Below, piece after piece: positions 52,101 to 60,704 of a stretch of 64,000 nt of DNA. The notes under the pieces were generated by a model. The model was not told the origin of the DNA, made no database searches, and saw only the letters and a list, made by a program, of their open reading frames with translations. Numbering within the stretch: position 1 is the first letter of the stretch; each line of letters opens with the position of its first letter. The translations under genes were made by a program, and so were the position numbers. The stretch is from JAOUEA01 sp041287635 (lineage in GTDB: Bacteria > Actinomycetota > UBA4738 > HRBIN12). The DNA lies in contig JBGGNG010000057.1 of assembly GCA_041287635.1 (NCBI GenBank), positions 1-64,000 on the forward strand, written 5' to 3'.

Positions 52101-52125
52101 CCCCACCCGTCGTAGGCTGTCGTCC

Positions 52126-53151
52126 GTGCGGATCGGACTCCTCACCGGCGGAGGCGACTGCCCGGGGCTGAACGCGGCGATCCGGGCGGTCGTGCGCCAT
52201 TCGCTCGACGAGGTCGGCGCCACCGTGTACGGGTTCCGCGACGGATGGCGCGGGGTGATGGAGGGCACCGCCGACGAGCTCACGCGGGACGAGGTGCGAG
52301 GCATCCTGCCCCGTGGTGGCACGATCCTCGGCACATCGGGCGTCCAGCCCTTCCGGACCCCCGACGGCATCGACCGCGTGCGCGAGACGACCGATGTGCA
52401 CCGGCTCGACGGCTACATCGCGATCGGGGGCGAGGGCACGATGAGCGCGTGCGCCGCGATGCCGGACGTGCCGGTGGTCGGCGTGCCCAAGACGATCGAC
52501 AACGACATCGGCGGCACCGACCACAGCATCGGGTTCCAGACCGCCGTGCAGATCGCGACCGACCTCATCGACCGGCTCTACAGCACGGCCGAGAGCCACC
52601 AGCGCGTCATGGTTTGCGAGGTGATGGGGCGCAGCGCGGGCTGGATCGGCCTCGAGGCGGGGCTCGCCGGGGCGGCCGACGTGATCCTGCTGCCCGAGCA
52701 TCCGTTCGACATCGAGCTCGTCGCCCGACGGGTGAAGCAACGCATGCTCGAGGATCGTCGGTTCTCGATCGTCGTGGTCTCCGAGGGCGCAGTCCCGCTC
52801 CCCGGCACGATGGACGTGCCCGAGTACCCCCTCGACGAGAACGGCTGGCCGCGACTCGGCGGCATGGGCAGCCTCGTGGCCCGCGAGCTCGGCGAACGCA
52901 ACGGCGTCGAATCCCGCATCACGGTCCTGGGGCATGTGCAGCGTGGCGGGTCGCCGGTCGCCTACGATCGAGTGCTCGCCACCAGGCTCGGGATCGCGGC
53001 CATCGAGGAAGCCGCGCGCGGCGGTTGGGGGAACATGGTGGGCATGGTCGGGCGGCAGATCGCGACCACGCCGATCGTCGAGGTGGGTGCTGCCCCACGC
53101 ACCGTGCCCGATGAGCTCTGGAGCCTCCCTCAGGTCCTGTGCGAGCGATGA
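52126..53151 (+). CDS. pfkA: 6-phosphofructokinase, ATP-type signature
   Basis: 341 residues from GTG 52126. Converts fructose 6-phosphate to the 1,6-bisphosphate. Motifs: LTGGGDCPGLNAAIRAVV, IAIGGEGTMSACAAM (Gly at the position equivalent to E. coli 104, indicating ATP use), VPKTIDNDIGGTDHSIGFQTA (Lys at the 124 position), VMGRSAGWIGLEAG and GHVQRGGSPVAYDR. The GGEGT/PKTIDND combination is that of actinobacterial ATP-dependent PFKs. It is followed 44 bp later by a paralogue with a different donor signature. Confidence 0.92.
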   Translation: MRIGLLTGGGDCPGLNAAIRAVVRHSLDEVGATVYGFRDGWRGVMEGTADELTRDEVRGILPRGGTILGTSGVQPFRTPDGIDRVRETTDVHRLDGYIAIGGEGTMSACAAMPDVPVVGVPKTIDNDIGGTDHSIGFQTAVQIATDLIDRLYSTAESHQRVMVCEVMGRSAGWIGLEAGLAGAADVILLPEHPFDIELVARRVKQRMLEDRRFSIVVVSEGAVPLPGTMDVPEYPLDENGWPRLGGMGSLVARELGERNGVESRITVLGHVQRGGSPVAYDRVLATRLGIAAIEEAARGGWGNMVGMVGRQIATTPIVEVGAAPRTVPDELWSLPQVLCER

Positions 53152-53195
53152 CCGGGGTCCCACCCCGGCGCGGCCCGCTCTCGTAGGCTTCCATC

Positions 53196-54344
53196 ATGCG
53201 CATCGGCATCCTGACCGGGGGCGGCGACGTGCCGGGCCTCAACGCCGCGATCAAGGCGGTGGTGAACCGAGCGGCGTCGGAGGGTCACGAGGTCGTCGGC
53301 ATCAGGCGCGGATGGGGCGGATTGCTCGACACCGAACCCCACGACCTCGAGACCGTCGCCGCGAATACGTTGCCGCTCGACCCCGGGGTGGTGCGCACGA
53401 TCGATCGCTCGGGGGGCACCTTCCTGCACACGTCGCGAACGAACCCGGCCAAGGTGAAGGCGCCCGACGAGCCGGCGTTCCTCGCCTCCGGGCGCGTGGA
53501 CGACGGGCCGCGCGACCACACGGCACACGTGCTCCGAGTCATCGAGCATCTCGGCATCGACTCGTTGATCCCGATCGGTGGCGACGACACGCTCTCGTTC
53601 GCGCTGCGGCTGCACGAGGAAGGCGTGCGCGTCATCGCGATCCCGAAGACGATGGACAACGACGTGCACGGCACCGACTACTGCATCGGGTTCTCGACCG
53701 CCGTGACTCGCACGGTGATCTTCGTGCACCAGCTGCGCACGAGCGCGGGGTCGCACGAGCGCCTGGCTGTGGTCGAGGTGTTCGGCCGTTACAGCGGCGA
53801 GACATCCCTCGTGGCCGCCTACCTGTCCGGAGTGGAACGGGCGATCATCTCCGAGGTGCCGTTCGACATCGATCGTCTGGCCGAGCAGCTGGCGCGCGAC
53901 AAGGCTGCGAACCCCAGCAACTACGCGATGATGACGATCTCCGAGGGCGCCACGCTCGCTGGCGGCGAGATGGTACAGGCCGGCGTCGAGGATGCCTATG
54001 GCCACCGCAAGCTCGGCGGGATCGGGCAGCACACGAGCCAGTTGCTCAAGGAACGCACCGGCTCCGACATGATCTATCAGCAGATCGGCTACCTGATGCG
54101 ATCGGGGTCGCCGGACTCGCTCGATCTGATGGTCGCGATCAACTACGCCGTGATGGCCGCCGACCTCACGATCGAAGGGGTCCACGGCCGACTCGTGGCC
54201 CTGCGCAACGGCAACTACGTCAATGTGCCGCTCACCGTGCTGGGACAGGGCGTCAAGAGGGTCGATGTCGACGCGCTGTACGACGCCGAGGCCTACCGGC
54301 CGAAGATCCGCCACGTCGACGGCAAGCCGATGTTCCTGTACTGA
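53196..54344 (+). CDS. Phosphofructokinase paralogue with pyrophosphate-type signature
   Basis: 382 residues from ATG 53196. LTGGGDVPGLNAAIKAVVNRAA opens the fold. The donor-site sequence is LIPIGGDDTLSFALRLHEEG: Asp where ATP-PFKs have Gly, a residue that favours inorganic pyrophosphate. It continues IPKTMDNDVHGTDYCIGFSTAVTRTV and VEVFGRYSGETSLVAAYLSG; the usual GHVQRGGSP loop is QIGYLMRSGSPDSLD. Predicted PPi-dependent, hence reversible between glycolysis and gluconeogenesis. Adjacent to the ATP-type paralogue. Confidence 0.85.
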   Translation: MRIGILTGGGDVPGLNAAIKAVVNRAASEGHEVVGIRRGWGGLLDTEPHDLETVAANTLPLDPGVVRTIDRSGGTFLHTSRTNPAKVKAPDEPAFLASGRVDDGPRDHTAHVLRVIEHLGIDSLIPIGGDDTLSFALRLHEEGVRVIAIPKTMDNDVHGTDYCIGFSTAVTRTVIFVHQLRTSAGSHERLAVVEVFGRYSGETSLVAAYLSGVERAIISEVPFDIDRLAEQLARDKAANPSNYAMMTISEGATLAGGEMVQAGVEDAYGHRKLGGIGQHTSQLLKERTGSDMIYQQIGYLMRSGSPDSLDLMVAINYAVMAADLTIEGVHGRLVALRNGNYVNVPLTVLGQGVKRVDVDALYDAEAYRPKIRHVDGKPMFLY

Positions 54345-54385
54345 CGGCGCGGAGTGGTCGGCCGGCCCTCGGTAGACTGCGCGCC

Positions 54386-55465
54386 ATGAGCCGGTTCCGC
54401 GTCGATCTGCGTTCGGACACCGTCACGATGCCGTCGCCCGAGATGCGCAAGGCGATGGCGGAGGCCGATGTCGGGGACGCCTGGTACGGCGACGACCCGA
54501 CCGTGAACCGTCTGCAGGACCTCGCGGCCGAGCGCCTCGGCACGGAAGCCGCGTTCTACGTGCCGACCGGCACGATGGCGAACCAGATCGCGCTGGCCCT
54601 GCGCGCGCGAACGGGACACCTCGTGGCGTGCTCGGAGTGGTCGCACGTGGCCACGACCGAGGTGATGACCTCGGCGGCCCTGTCGGGCATCGCCTTCCGT
54701 ACCGCCGACCCCGGTCCCCGGGGGTGGATCGACGCCGAGATCGCCGGGTCGCTGCTGGAACCCGACTCCTACTACGACGTCGAGATCGTCGACGTGCTGT
54801 CGGTCGAGAACACGCTGGGTGGGGCGGGCGGCCGGGTGATGCCGCTCGAGGAGTTGCAGGCGGTCCGGAAGGTGGCCGACGACGCCGGGGTGCCGGTGCA
54901 CCTCGACGGCGCCCGGCTCTTCAACGCCGCGACCGCGGCCGGGGTCGACGCCCCCGAGTTCGCGCGCGAGGCCGATACCGTGATGTTCTGCGTCTCCAAG
55001 GGACTGGGCGCGCCGATCGGGTCGCTGCTCTGCGGTCCTGCCGATCTGATGCCGGAGGTTCGGCGACTCTGGATCCTCTTCGGGGGCGCCTGGCGCCAGG
55101 CCGGCATCACCGCGGCCGCCGGCATCGTCGCGCTCGAGCGGGGTCCGGGGCGGCTGCACGAGGACCACGAGCGGGCTCGGCGCCTCGCCGCGGGGGTCGC
55201 CGAGCGTCTCCCTGGCTCGATCGATCTCGAACAGGTTGAAACGAACATGGTCCTCGTCGACACGGAAGCGGTGGGACTCGGCATGCTCGAGACGCTCGAG
55301 CGGCTGGAGACCCTCGGCGTGGGAGCGACGCACACCGGGAGTCACGTGCGCATGGTGACCCACGCCGACGTGAGCGACGACGGTGTCGATGTCGCGCTCG
55401 ACGCGTGGTCATCCATCGCGGAGGCCGCGTCATCCGAGCGCGCCGCCGGTGCGAAGGAGGACTGA
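54386..55465 (+). CDS. Threonine aldolase (low-specificity, PLP-dependent)
   Basis: 359 residues from ATG 54386. Splits threonine or allo-threonine into glycine and acetaldehyde. Seen: FRVDLRSDTVTMPSPEMRKAMAEADVGDAWYGDDPTVNRLQ (diagnostic N-terminus), AFYVPTGTMANQIAL, SVENTLGGAGGRVMPLEEL, VPVHLDGARLFNAA and the PLP-lysine region VMFCVSKGLGAPIGSLLCG. Normal length. Its stop overlaps the start of the next gene by 1 bp. Confidence 0.9.
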   Translation: MSRFRVDLRSDTVTMPSPEMRKAMAEADVGDAWYGDDPTVNRLQDLAAERLGTEAAFYVPTGTMANQIALALRARTGHLVACSEWSHVATTEVMTSAALSGIAFRTADPGPRGWIDAEIAGSLLEPDSYYDVEIVDVLSVENTLGGAGGRVMPLEELQAVRKVADDAGVPVHLDGARLFNAATAAGVDAPEFAREADTVMFCVSKGLGAPIGSLLCGPADLMPEVRRLWILFGGAWRQAGITAAAGIVALERGPGRLHEDHERARRLAAGVAERLPGSIDLEQVETNMVLVDTEAVGLGMLETLERLETLGVGATHTGSHVRMVTHADVSDDGVDVALDAWSSIAEAASSERAAGAKED

Positions 55466-56088
55466 TGGGCTTGTTCACGAAGAACTACCCCCCGGAGATC
55501 GCCCCGCGCATCCCGCCGGGCCAGCGCCTCGTGAAGACATGGCCGGTGCTGCACTACGGGCCGATCCCGAACTTCGACGGCTCGACCTGGGACCTCGACG
55601 TCTCCGGCCTCGTGGCGAACCCCTTCCGGCTCGCGTACGAGGAGCTGCGCGCCATGCCGAGCGTCACCGTCGATGCCGACATGCATTGCGTGACCGGTTG
55701 GACGACGCTCGACAACACGTGGGAAGGCGTCCCCTTCCGCGCGATCCTCGAGCGAGCGCACCCGGCGCCCGAAGCGAAGTGGGTGATCGCCGAGTGCTCT
55801 CACGGCTACACGTCGGATCTCTCGGTCGAGGCGATGAGCGACGACGACGTGCTCCTGGCCTGGCGCAACCACGGCGAGGACCTCTCGCCCGAGCACGGAT
55901 GGCCGCTGCGGCTCGTCGTTCCCAAGCGGTACGCATGGAAGAGCGCGAAGTGGCTCACGGGGCTCCGGTTCAGCGACCGGAACGAGCGGGGCTTCTGGGA
56001 GGAGCGCGGCTACCACGTGCACGCCGAGCCGTTCGCGGAGGAGCGCTACAGCTACCAGGAGGGCCCGAGGGCCGAGCTCGAGCCCTGA
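55465..56088 (+). CDS. Molybdopterin-dependent oxidoreductase (sulfite oxidase/MsrP-like fold)
   Basis: 207 residues from ATG 55465. A single Mo-pterin-binding domain: WDLDVSGLVANPFRLAYEELRAMPSVTVDADMHCVTGWT with the Mo-ligand cysteine, WEGVPFRAILERA, WVIAECSHGYTSDLSVEAM and GWPLRLVVPKRYAWKSAKWLTGLRF. No Tat signal is visible, so it is likely cytoplasmic, unlike MsrP/YedY. It needs molybdopterin but not the dinucleotide made by MobA. Substrate unknown. Confidence 0.85.
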   Translation: MGLFTKNYPPEIAPRIPPGQRLVKTWPVLHYGPIPNFDGSTWDLDVSGLVANPFRLAYEELRAMPSVTVDADMHCVTGWTTLDNTWEGVPFRAILERAHPAPEAKWVIAECSHGYTSDLSVEAMSDDDVLLAWRNHGEDLSPEHGWPLRLVVPKRYAWKSAKWLTGLRFSDRNERGFWEERGYHVHAEPFAEERYSYQEGPRAELEP

Positions 56089-56140
56089 TCGGGCCGAGCC
56101 GTCGAGCCTGAGTCAGGCCGAGCCGCTCGAGCCGGCGTCA
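56069..56140. repeat. Imperfect ~25-bp tandem repeats across both convergent stop codons
   Basis: Three related units at 56069-56090 (22 bp), 56091-56115 and 56116-56140 (25 bp each), all of the form GGCCGAGC..CGAGCC..TCA. The first holds the oxidoreductase stop TGA; the last supplies the stop of the opposite-strand endonuclease IV gene (56138-56140). Confidence 0.7.
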
Positions 56141-56974
56141 GGCGGGAGCCAGGCTGCGCAGGAGCGCGATCTGCGCCGCGTGCGACGCGGCATCGCCGGG
56201 TGTCTCGAGCACGAATGCCCACTCGGCCGCCTCCTGGCGTGCCAGCAACGCACGCCACCCCTCGATGCCGATCGTTCCCTCGCCGATCGGTGCGTGACGG
56301 TCGCGGCGCTCGCCCCGGGGGAAAACGGAATCGTTCGCGTGCACGAGGCCGACCCGCTCGATGAGCCCGTGCACCCTCAACTCGTCGAAGAGCGCCGCGA
56401 CCCCTTCGGCCGCGTCGAGCCCGTAGCCGGTCGCGACGAGGTGACACGTATCGAGGCAGAGGCCGAGGCGGTCGTCGTCTGCTTCCTCGAGCAGGGCCGC
56501 CGCCTCGGCGATCGTCGAGGCGGCGGCGCCTCGGGTCCCGGCCATCAGCTCCACGAGCACCTGCACCCGCTCGGCGGTCGCGACCGTCTCGCGAAGGGTG
56601 TGGGCCGCGCGGCGACGTGCCCCGGCGGACTCACCGCTGCCTCCGGCGCCCGCGTGCACGACGAGCAGATCGATGCCGAGTCGGTCACAACCTCGGGCCG
56701 TCCGTCGGGCGAGCGTCCGGGAACGTGCGAGGAAGCCCCGGTTCGGCGACGCGATGTTCACGACGTACGGGGCATGGGCCGCCAGCGGTCCGAGGCCCTC
56801 CGCCGCCCATGCCTCGCGGAACCTGGCCGCGGTCTCCTCGGAGAACGAAGGCGGTACCCATGCGCGCGGATTCGAGACGAAGACCTGGGCGCAGTCGGCA
56901 CCGCGTCGGCGACACTCCTCGACCACTCCGGTGGTGGTGTGGGAGCCGCGGCGCACGTGGGCGCCGAACCTCAA
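56138..56974 (-). CDS. nfo: Endonuclease IV (AP endonuclease)
   Basis: About 278 residues. Cleaves DNA at abasic sites. TIM-barrel metal ligands: RFGAHVRRGSHTTTGVV (first His), LAAHAPYVVNIASPNRG, DLLVVHAGAGGSGES, VQVLVELMAG, LGLCLDTCHLVATGYGLD, VGLVHANDSVFPRGERRDRHAPIGEGTIG. LRFGAH begins at a TTG (56974) that overlaps the kinase stop as TTGA, indicating coupled translation; no ATG or GTG fits near the conserved start. Confidence 0.88.
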   Translation of the reverse strand: MRFGAHVRRGSHTTTGVVEECRRRGADCAQVFVSNPRAWVPPSFSEETAARFREAWAAEGLGPLAAHAPYVVNIASPNRGFLARSRTLARRTARGCDRLGIDLLVVHAGAGGSGESAGARRRAAHTLRETVATAERVQVLVELMAGTRGAAASTIAEAAALLEEADDDRLGLCLDTCHLVATGYGLDAAEGVAALFDELRVHGLIERVGLVHANDSVFPRGERRDRHAPIGEGTIGIEGWRALLARQEAAEWAFVLETPGDAASHAAQIALLRSLAPA

Positions 56975-58893
56975 AGCAGGAAGAGCTGGATCGTGTCGCC
57001 GTAGCTGACCATGACCCCGGGCGCGGGGCTCTGGGTGATGACGACGCCCGTGCCCCCGGGGAGGTCGGTGAACGACACCTGCAGGCCGTACTCCGCGGCC
57101 CGGTCCTCGGCGGCCCCGCGTGTCAGCCCGATGAAGCTCGGGGACTGGAACCGCTCGGGTCCGAGCGAGACCTTCAGCGTGACCGTGGAGGCGTACGGGG
57201 CCTCCGAGTTCGCCTTCGGGCTGACGCCGATCACGAACCCACGCTCGATGGTGTTGGAGAAGGCGTCCTCGGTCGTGACAGAGAAGCCGAGCTCCTGGAG
57301 GGTGTCGGAGGCTTCCGACTCGCTCACACCGGCGACCTTCGGCACCGCCACAGGGGCATGTCCCCTGCTCACGACCAGCTCGACCGTGCTCCCCGAAGGA
57401 ACCATGCCGGTCTGTCGCTGCTCGATCACGCTGCCGTCGGGAACCTCGTCGTCGTAGCGGCGTTTCGCGACCGCGACGTCGAGTCCCTCCCGCTCCAGCT
57501 GCGTGGTCGCCCGTTCGAGGGTCATGCCCTCGACGTTCGGAGCCTTCACGGGTGGCGGACCGAGCGAGGGCACGATCGTGACGATCTCGCCCTGCTCGAG
57601 CGACGTGCCCGGCTCGGGCTCCACGCGGATCACGCTGCCCTGGGTGACGCGCGCGGAGTACTGCCCGTCGGCGATCGTCACGGCGAAGCCGAGGTCGGAG
57701 AGCTGGTCCCTGGCGGCGTCGACGGGAACACCGGCGAGCGTGGGCACGTCGGCGCGGTGGGGGATCAGATAGGTCCACACGCCCCAGGCCGTCGCGGCGA
57801 GCGCCGCCACGAGGGCGACGATACCCAGACGCCGGCGCCAGCGGCGGCGAGTGCCCCGCTCCACCCGGACGATCGTGGCGGTGGTCGTGTCGAGCTCGCT
57901 CGCTTCCGACGCATCCCCGAGCACGACGACGTCGGTCGTCGTGCCGTCGGCCGGCAGTGGCATCGCCGGGGGCGCGTCGTCGATGATCGACGTGAGCGCG
58001 CGGGCGGACGGGAGCGACGGTGTGATCGCATCGAGGTCGCGATGCATCGCGAGCGCGGACTCAGGACGCATCTCCCGGTCGCGGTCGGTGGCGCTCGCGA
58101 CGAAGCCGTCGAGCTCGGCGGGGATCGAGGGGACGGCCGCGCTCGGCATCGGCACCCGGCCCGAGAGGTGCTTGTAGGCGATCGACATCGCGGTCTCGCC
58201 GGTGAACGGCAGCTTCCCGGTCAGCAGCTCGTAGCTCACGATGCCGAGCGAGTACAGGTCGCTGCGGGGGTCGGCCGGCTCGCCGCGGATCTGCTCGGGC
58301 GCCAGGTACTGCACCGTTCCGGTCACCGTGCCGGCCTGGGTCTGCCGGCCCTCGGCGTAGGCACGAGCGAGGCCGAAGTCCGCGACCTTCACGACGCCCT
58401 CGGTCGTGACCAGGATGTTCTCGGGCTTGATGTCACGGTGCACGATGCCCTGGCGATGGGCGTGATCGAGCGCCTGCAGCGTCTGTCGCACGACCTCTGC
58501 CGTCTGCGCGGGCTCGAGGCGCCCGTCGCGATTCAGCAGCGCGCGCAGGCTCTGACCGCGGACGAACTCCATGACCATGTAGTAGATGCCGTCGACGGAG
58601 CCCCAGTCGAAGACGGCCACGATGTTGGAGTGGGAGAGCCCGGCGGCCGCGCGTGCCTCGGTCCTGAACCGATCGACGAACGCCTGGTCGCCGGCGAGCG
58701 AGCGGTGCAGCACCTTGATCGCGACCTCGCGTGCCAGCACCGTGTCACGGGCACGGAAGACCTCGCCCATGCCGCCCGACGCGATGCGCTCCACGATCGC
58801 GTAGCGCCCGTCGAGGGTGACGAGCGCATGGCCTTGCGGTGCACCCGCCGGTGCCGGCTGCGCGATACTCCTAGACGTGGTGCCCTCCTGCAT
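56971..58893 (-). CDS. Ser/Thr protein kinase with four PASTA domains (PknB-like)
   Basis: 640 residues from ATG 58893. Kinase domain about 28-290: YAIVERIASGGMGEVFRARD (P-loop), VAIKVLHRS (Lys), GIVHRDIKPENILV (HRD), VADFGLA and TVTGTVQYLAPEQ. Juxtamembrane Arg-rich stretch then a TM helix (LGIVALVAALAATAWGVWTYL, near 350-372). Extracellular part has four PASTA repeats (VPTLAGVPVDAARDQL, APNVEGMTLERATTQL, VPKVAGVSESEASDTL, SPSFIGLTRGAAEDRA). It senses cell-wall fragments and controls growth/division in actinobacteria. Divergent from the membrane gene at 58957. Confidence 0.94.
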   Translation of the reverse strand: MQEGTTSRSIAQPAPAGAPQGHALVTLDGRYAIVERIASGGMGEVFRARDTVLAREVAIKVLHRSLAGDQAFVDRFRTEARAAAGLSHSNIVAVFDWGSVDGIYYMVMEFVRGQSLRALLNRDGRLEPAQTAEVVRQTLQALDHAHRQGIVHRDIKPENILVTTEGVVKVADFGLARAYAEGRQTQAGTVTGTVQYLAPEQIRGEPADPRSDLYSLGIVSYELLTGKLPFTGETAMSIAYKHLSGRVPMPSAAVPSIPAELDGFVASATDRDREMRPESALAMHRDLDAITPSLPSARALTSIIDDAPPAMPLPADGTTTDVVVLGDASEASELDTTTATIVRVERGTRRRWRRRLGIVALVAALAATAWGVWTYLIPHRADVPTLAGVPVDAARDQLSDLGFAVTIADGQYSARVTQGSVIRVEPEPGTSLEQGEIVTIVPSLGPPPVKAPNVEGMTLERATTQLEREGLDVAVAKRRYDDEVPDGSVIEQRQTGMVPSGSTVELVVSRGHAPVAVPKVAGVSESEASDTLQELGFSVTTEDAFSNTIERGFVIGVSPKANSEAPYASTVTLKVSLGPERFQSPSFIGLTRGAAEDRAAEYGLQVSFTDLPGGTGVVITQSPAPGVMVSYGDTIQLFLL

Positions 58894-58956
58894 GTGTAGG
58901 GAAGCGCTCTCCGCAGGAGCGCCGGGCGAATCGTATAGCCGGAAAGGGGCCGGATC

Positions 58957-59790
58957 GTGGAGGTTCGGGCAACTGCGTCGCCGAAGGGCCCTGGCGAGAT
59001 CGGCGCCGATCTCGACCGCATCGAGGCCGCCGTGGCGGCCGGGAACACCGATCTGAAGGCCCTCGGGTTCTGGGCGGTGGTGAAGCGCGTCAAGCTCGAT
59101 CGCCTCCTCGTCGACGAGCACGCCGACCAGATCGGCCGCATCGACACGGCCGCGTTCCGGGTCGGGGTGCGCCTGCGCCTGCCGGTCTGGCTGGGCAACA
59201 CCCTGCTCGTCGTCGGCACGGTCGTCGGGGCATTCGCTGCGGGGGCCGCCTTCGTCTGGCAGACCCCGTTGTGGAAGGGGCTGGCCCTGATCGCGGCCGG
59301 GGCGATCTGGTCGATCTCGGTGCACTCACCCACGCACTGGCTGGTGGGCACCATCGTGGGGATCCGATGGACTGACTACTTCCTCGGCGGACCGCCGCCG
59401 CCCAGGCCGGGGCTGAAGTCCGACTACGGCACCTACCTGCGAGCCGATCCGGACTCCCGCGCCTGGATGCATGCGTCGGGCGCGATCGCCACGAAGCTCG
59501 CCCCGTTCGTCGCCCTCGCGTTCTGGCGCGCATCGGGCGCACCGTGGTGGGCGGCGGCCGCCCTGGGCGGCATCGGCATGCTGCAGATCGCGACCGACAT
59601 CGGTCTCAGCACGAAGTCGAGCGACTGGAAGAAGTTCCGCCGGGAGAAGGCGATCGCGAGGCAGCGCCGAGCGGCGCTGGAGCCCGGAGCGCCCGCTGCC
59701 GAGGAGGCGCGCGTCACCGGCGGGTCGCAGATCCCGAGGGCGGTGCTTCCTGCCCTTCCTGCCGAACCGGTCGAGCCGCGTCCTCGTTGA
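58957..59790 (+). CDS. Membrane protein of unknown function (277 aa)
   Basis: GTG start at 58957. A helical soluble N-terminus (IGADLDRIEAAVAAGNTDLKALGFWAVVKRVKLDRLL) precedes four hydrophobic segments (LPVWLGNTLLVVGTVVGAFAA, LALIAAGAIWSI, LAPFVALAFWRASGAPWWAAAAL and GGIGMLQIATDIGL) and a basic tail (KKFRREKAIARQRRAAL). HSPTHWLVGTIVGIRWTDYFLGG between helices is distinctive and resembles reductase-like or isoprenoid-type membrane proteins only superficially. No family recognised. Confidence 0.6.
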   Translation: MEVRATASPKGPGEIGADLDRIEAAVAAGNTDLKALGFWAVVKRVKLDRLLVDEHADQIGRIDTAAFRVGVRLRLPVWLGNTLLVVGTVVGAFAAGAAFVWQTPLWKGLALIAAGAIWSISVHSPTHWLVGTIVGIRWTDYFLGGPPPPRPGLKSDYGTYLRADPDSRAWMHASGAIATKLAPFVALAFWRASGAPWWAAAALGGIGMLQIATDIGLSTKSSDWKKFRREKAIARQRRAALEPGAPAAEEARVTGGSQIPRAVLPALPAEPVEPRPR

Positions 59791-59822
59791 GGGCCGGCCT
59801 CGCTCCATCGCCTCGATAGGGT

Positions 59823-60704
59823 GTGCCCGTGGACCTCGTGTGCGTCGGCGATGTGATGCTCGACATCAGGGTCGACGCCCAAGCGTTGAAGCGCGGCGGC
59901 GACGTACACGGCCGCGTGCTCCTGCAGCCGGGAGGCACCTCGGCGAACGCGGCCGTGTGGGGGGCGTGGGCCGGCGCGACGACGCGGGTGCTCGGCCGCA
60001 TCGGCGACGACCTGCCGGGGCGGAACGTGCGGGCGGCGCTCGCCGAACGAGGGGTCGACGCGGCGCTGACGGCCGATGCCGAGGCAGCCACCGGCACGAT
60101 GCTCGTGCTCCACGAGCCGGGGGAGCGTTCGATGGTCGCCGATCGCGGAGCGAATGCTCGCCTCGCGCCCGACGATCTTCCCCCGACGATCGAGGCGGGC
60201 GCCGTGCTGGTCTCCGGGTACCTGTTCCTGCAGGACGCCGGCCACGATGCGGCCGTCGCCGCGCTCGAACGGGCGCGCGCCGGTCTGGTCGCGGTGGAGA
60301 CGGCGTCCTGGCCGCTGATCGAGGCGTTCGGTCCAGGCCGCTTCTTCGAGGAGACCTCGGCGGCCACCGTGGTGCTCGCGAACGAGCGCGAGGTCGAGGC
60401 GCTCACGGGCCGATCCGGCGTCGATGCCGCGGGAGCGCTCGGCGAGCGCTACCGCGTGGCGGCGGTGAAGATGGATCGCCGGGGAGCCACCCTCTGCGTG
60501 GACGGGCGCGTGCTCACCGCTCCCGCGGAGCCGGTCGACGAGGTCGACCCGACCGGAGCCGGCGACGCTTTCGACGGAGTGCTGCTCGCGATGCTCTCGT
60601 GTGGCGCCGCGCCCGAGGACGCGCTCGCCCACGCGTGCCACGCCGGGGCCCTCGTCGCGGCGAGCGAGCACGCGTGGCCCGAACTGGGGGCTTCCCGTGA
60701 CTGA
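59823..60704 (+). CDS. psuK: PfkB-family kinase, probable pseudouridine kinase (PsuK)
   Basis: 293 residues from GTG 59823. Ribokinase fold: LVCVGDVMLDI, GGDVHGRVLLQPGGTSANAAVWGAW, ATTRVLGRIGDDLPG, LVSGYLFLQDAG, and the catalytic anion-hole/base motif VDEVDPTGAGDAFDGVLLAML near residue 240. The 8-bp overlap with psuG suggests it phosphorylates pseudouridine to pseudouridine 5'-phosphate, the substrate of that enzyme; other sugars or nucleosides are possible for this family. Confidence 0.8.
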   Translation: MPVDLVCVGDVMLDIRVDAQALKRGGDVHGRVLLQPGGTSANAAVWGAWAGATTRVLGRIGDDLPGRNVRAALAERGVDAALTADAEAATGTMLVLHEPGERSMVADRGANARLAPDDLPPTIEAGAVLVSGYLFLQDAGHDAAVAALERARAGLVAVETASWPLIEAFGPGRFFEETSAATVVLANEREVEALTGRSGVDAAGALGERYRVAAVKMDRRGATLCVDGRVLTAPAEPVDEVDPTGAGDAFDGVLLAMLSCGAAPEDALAHACHAGALVAASEHAWPELGASRD

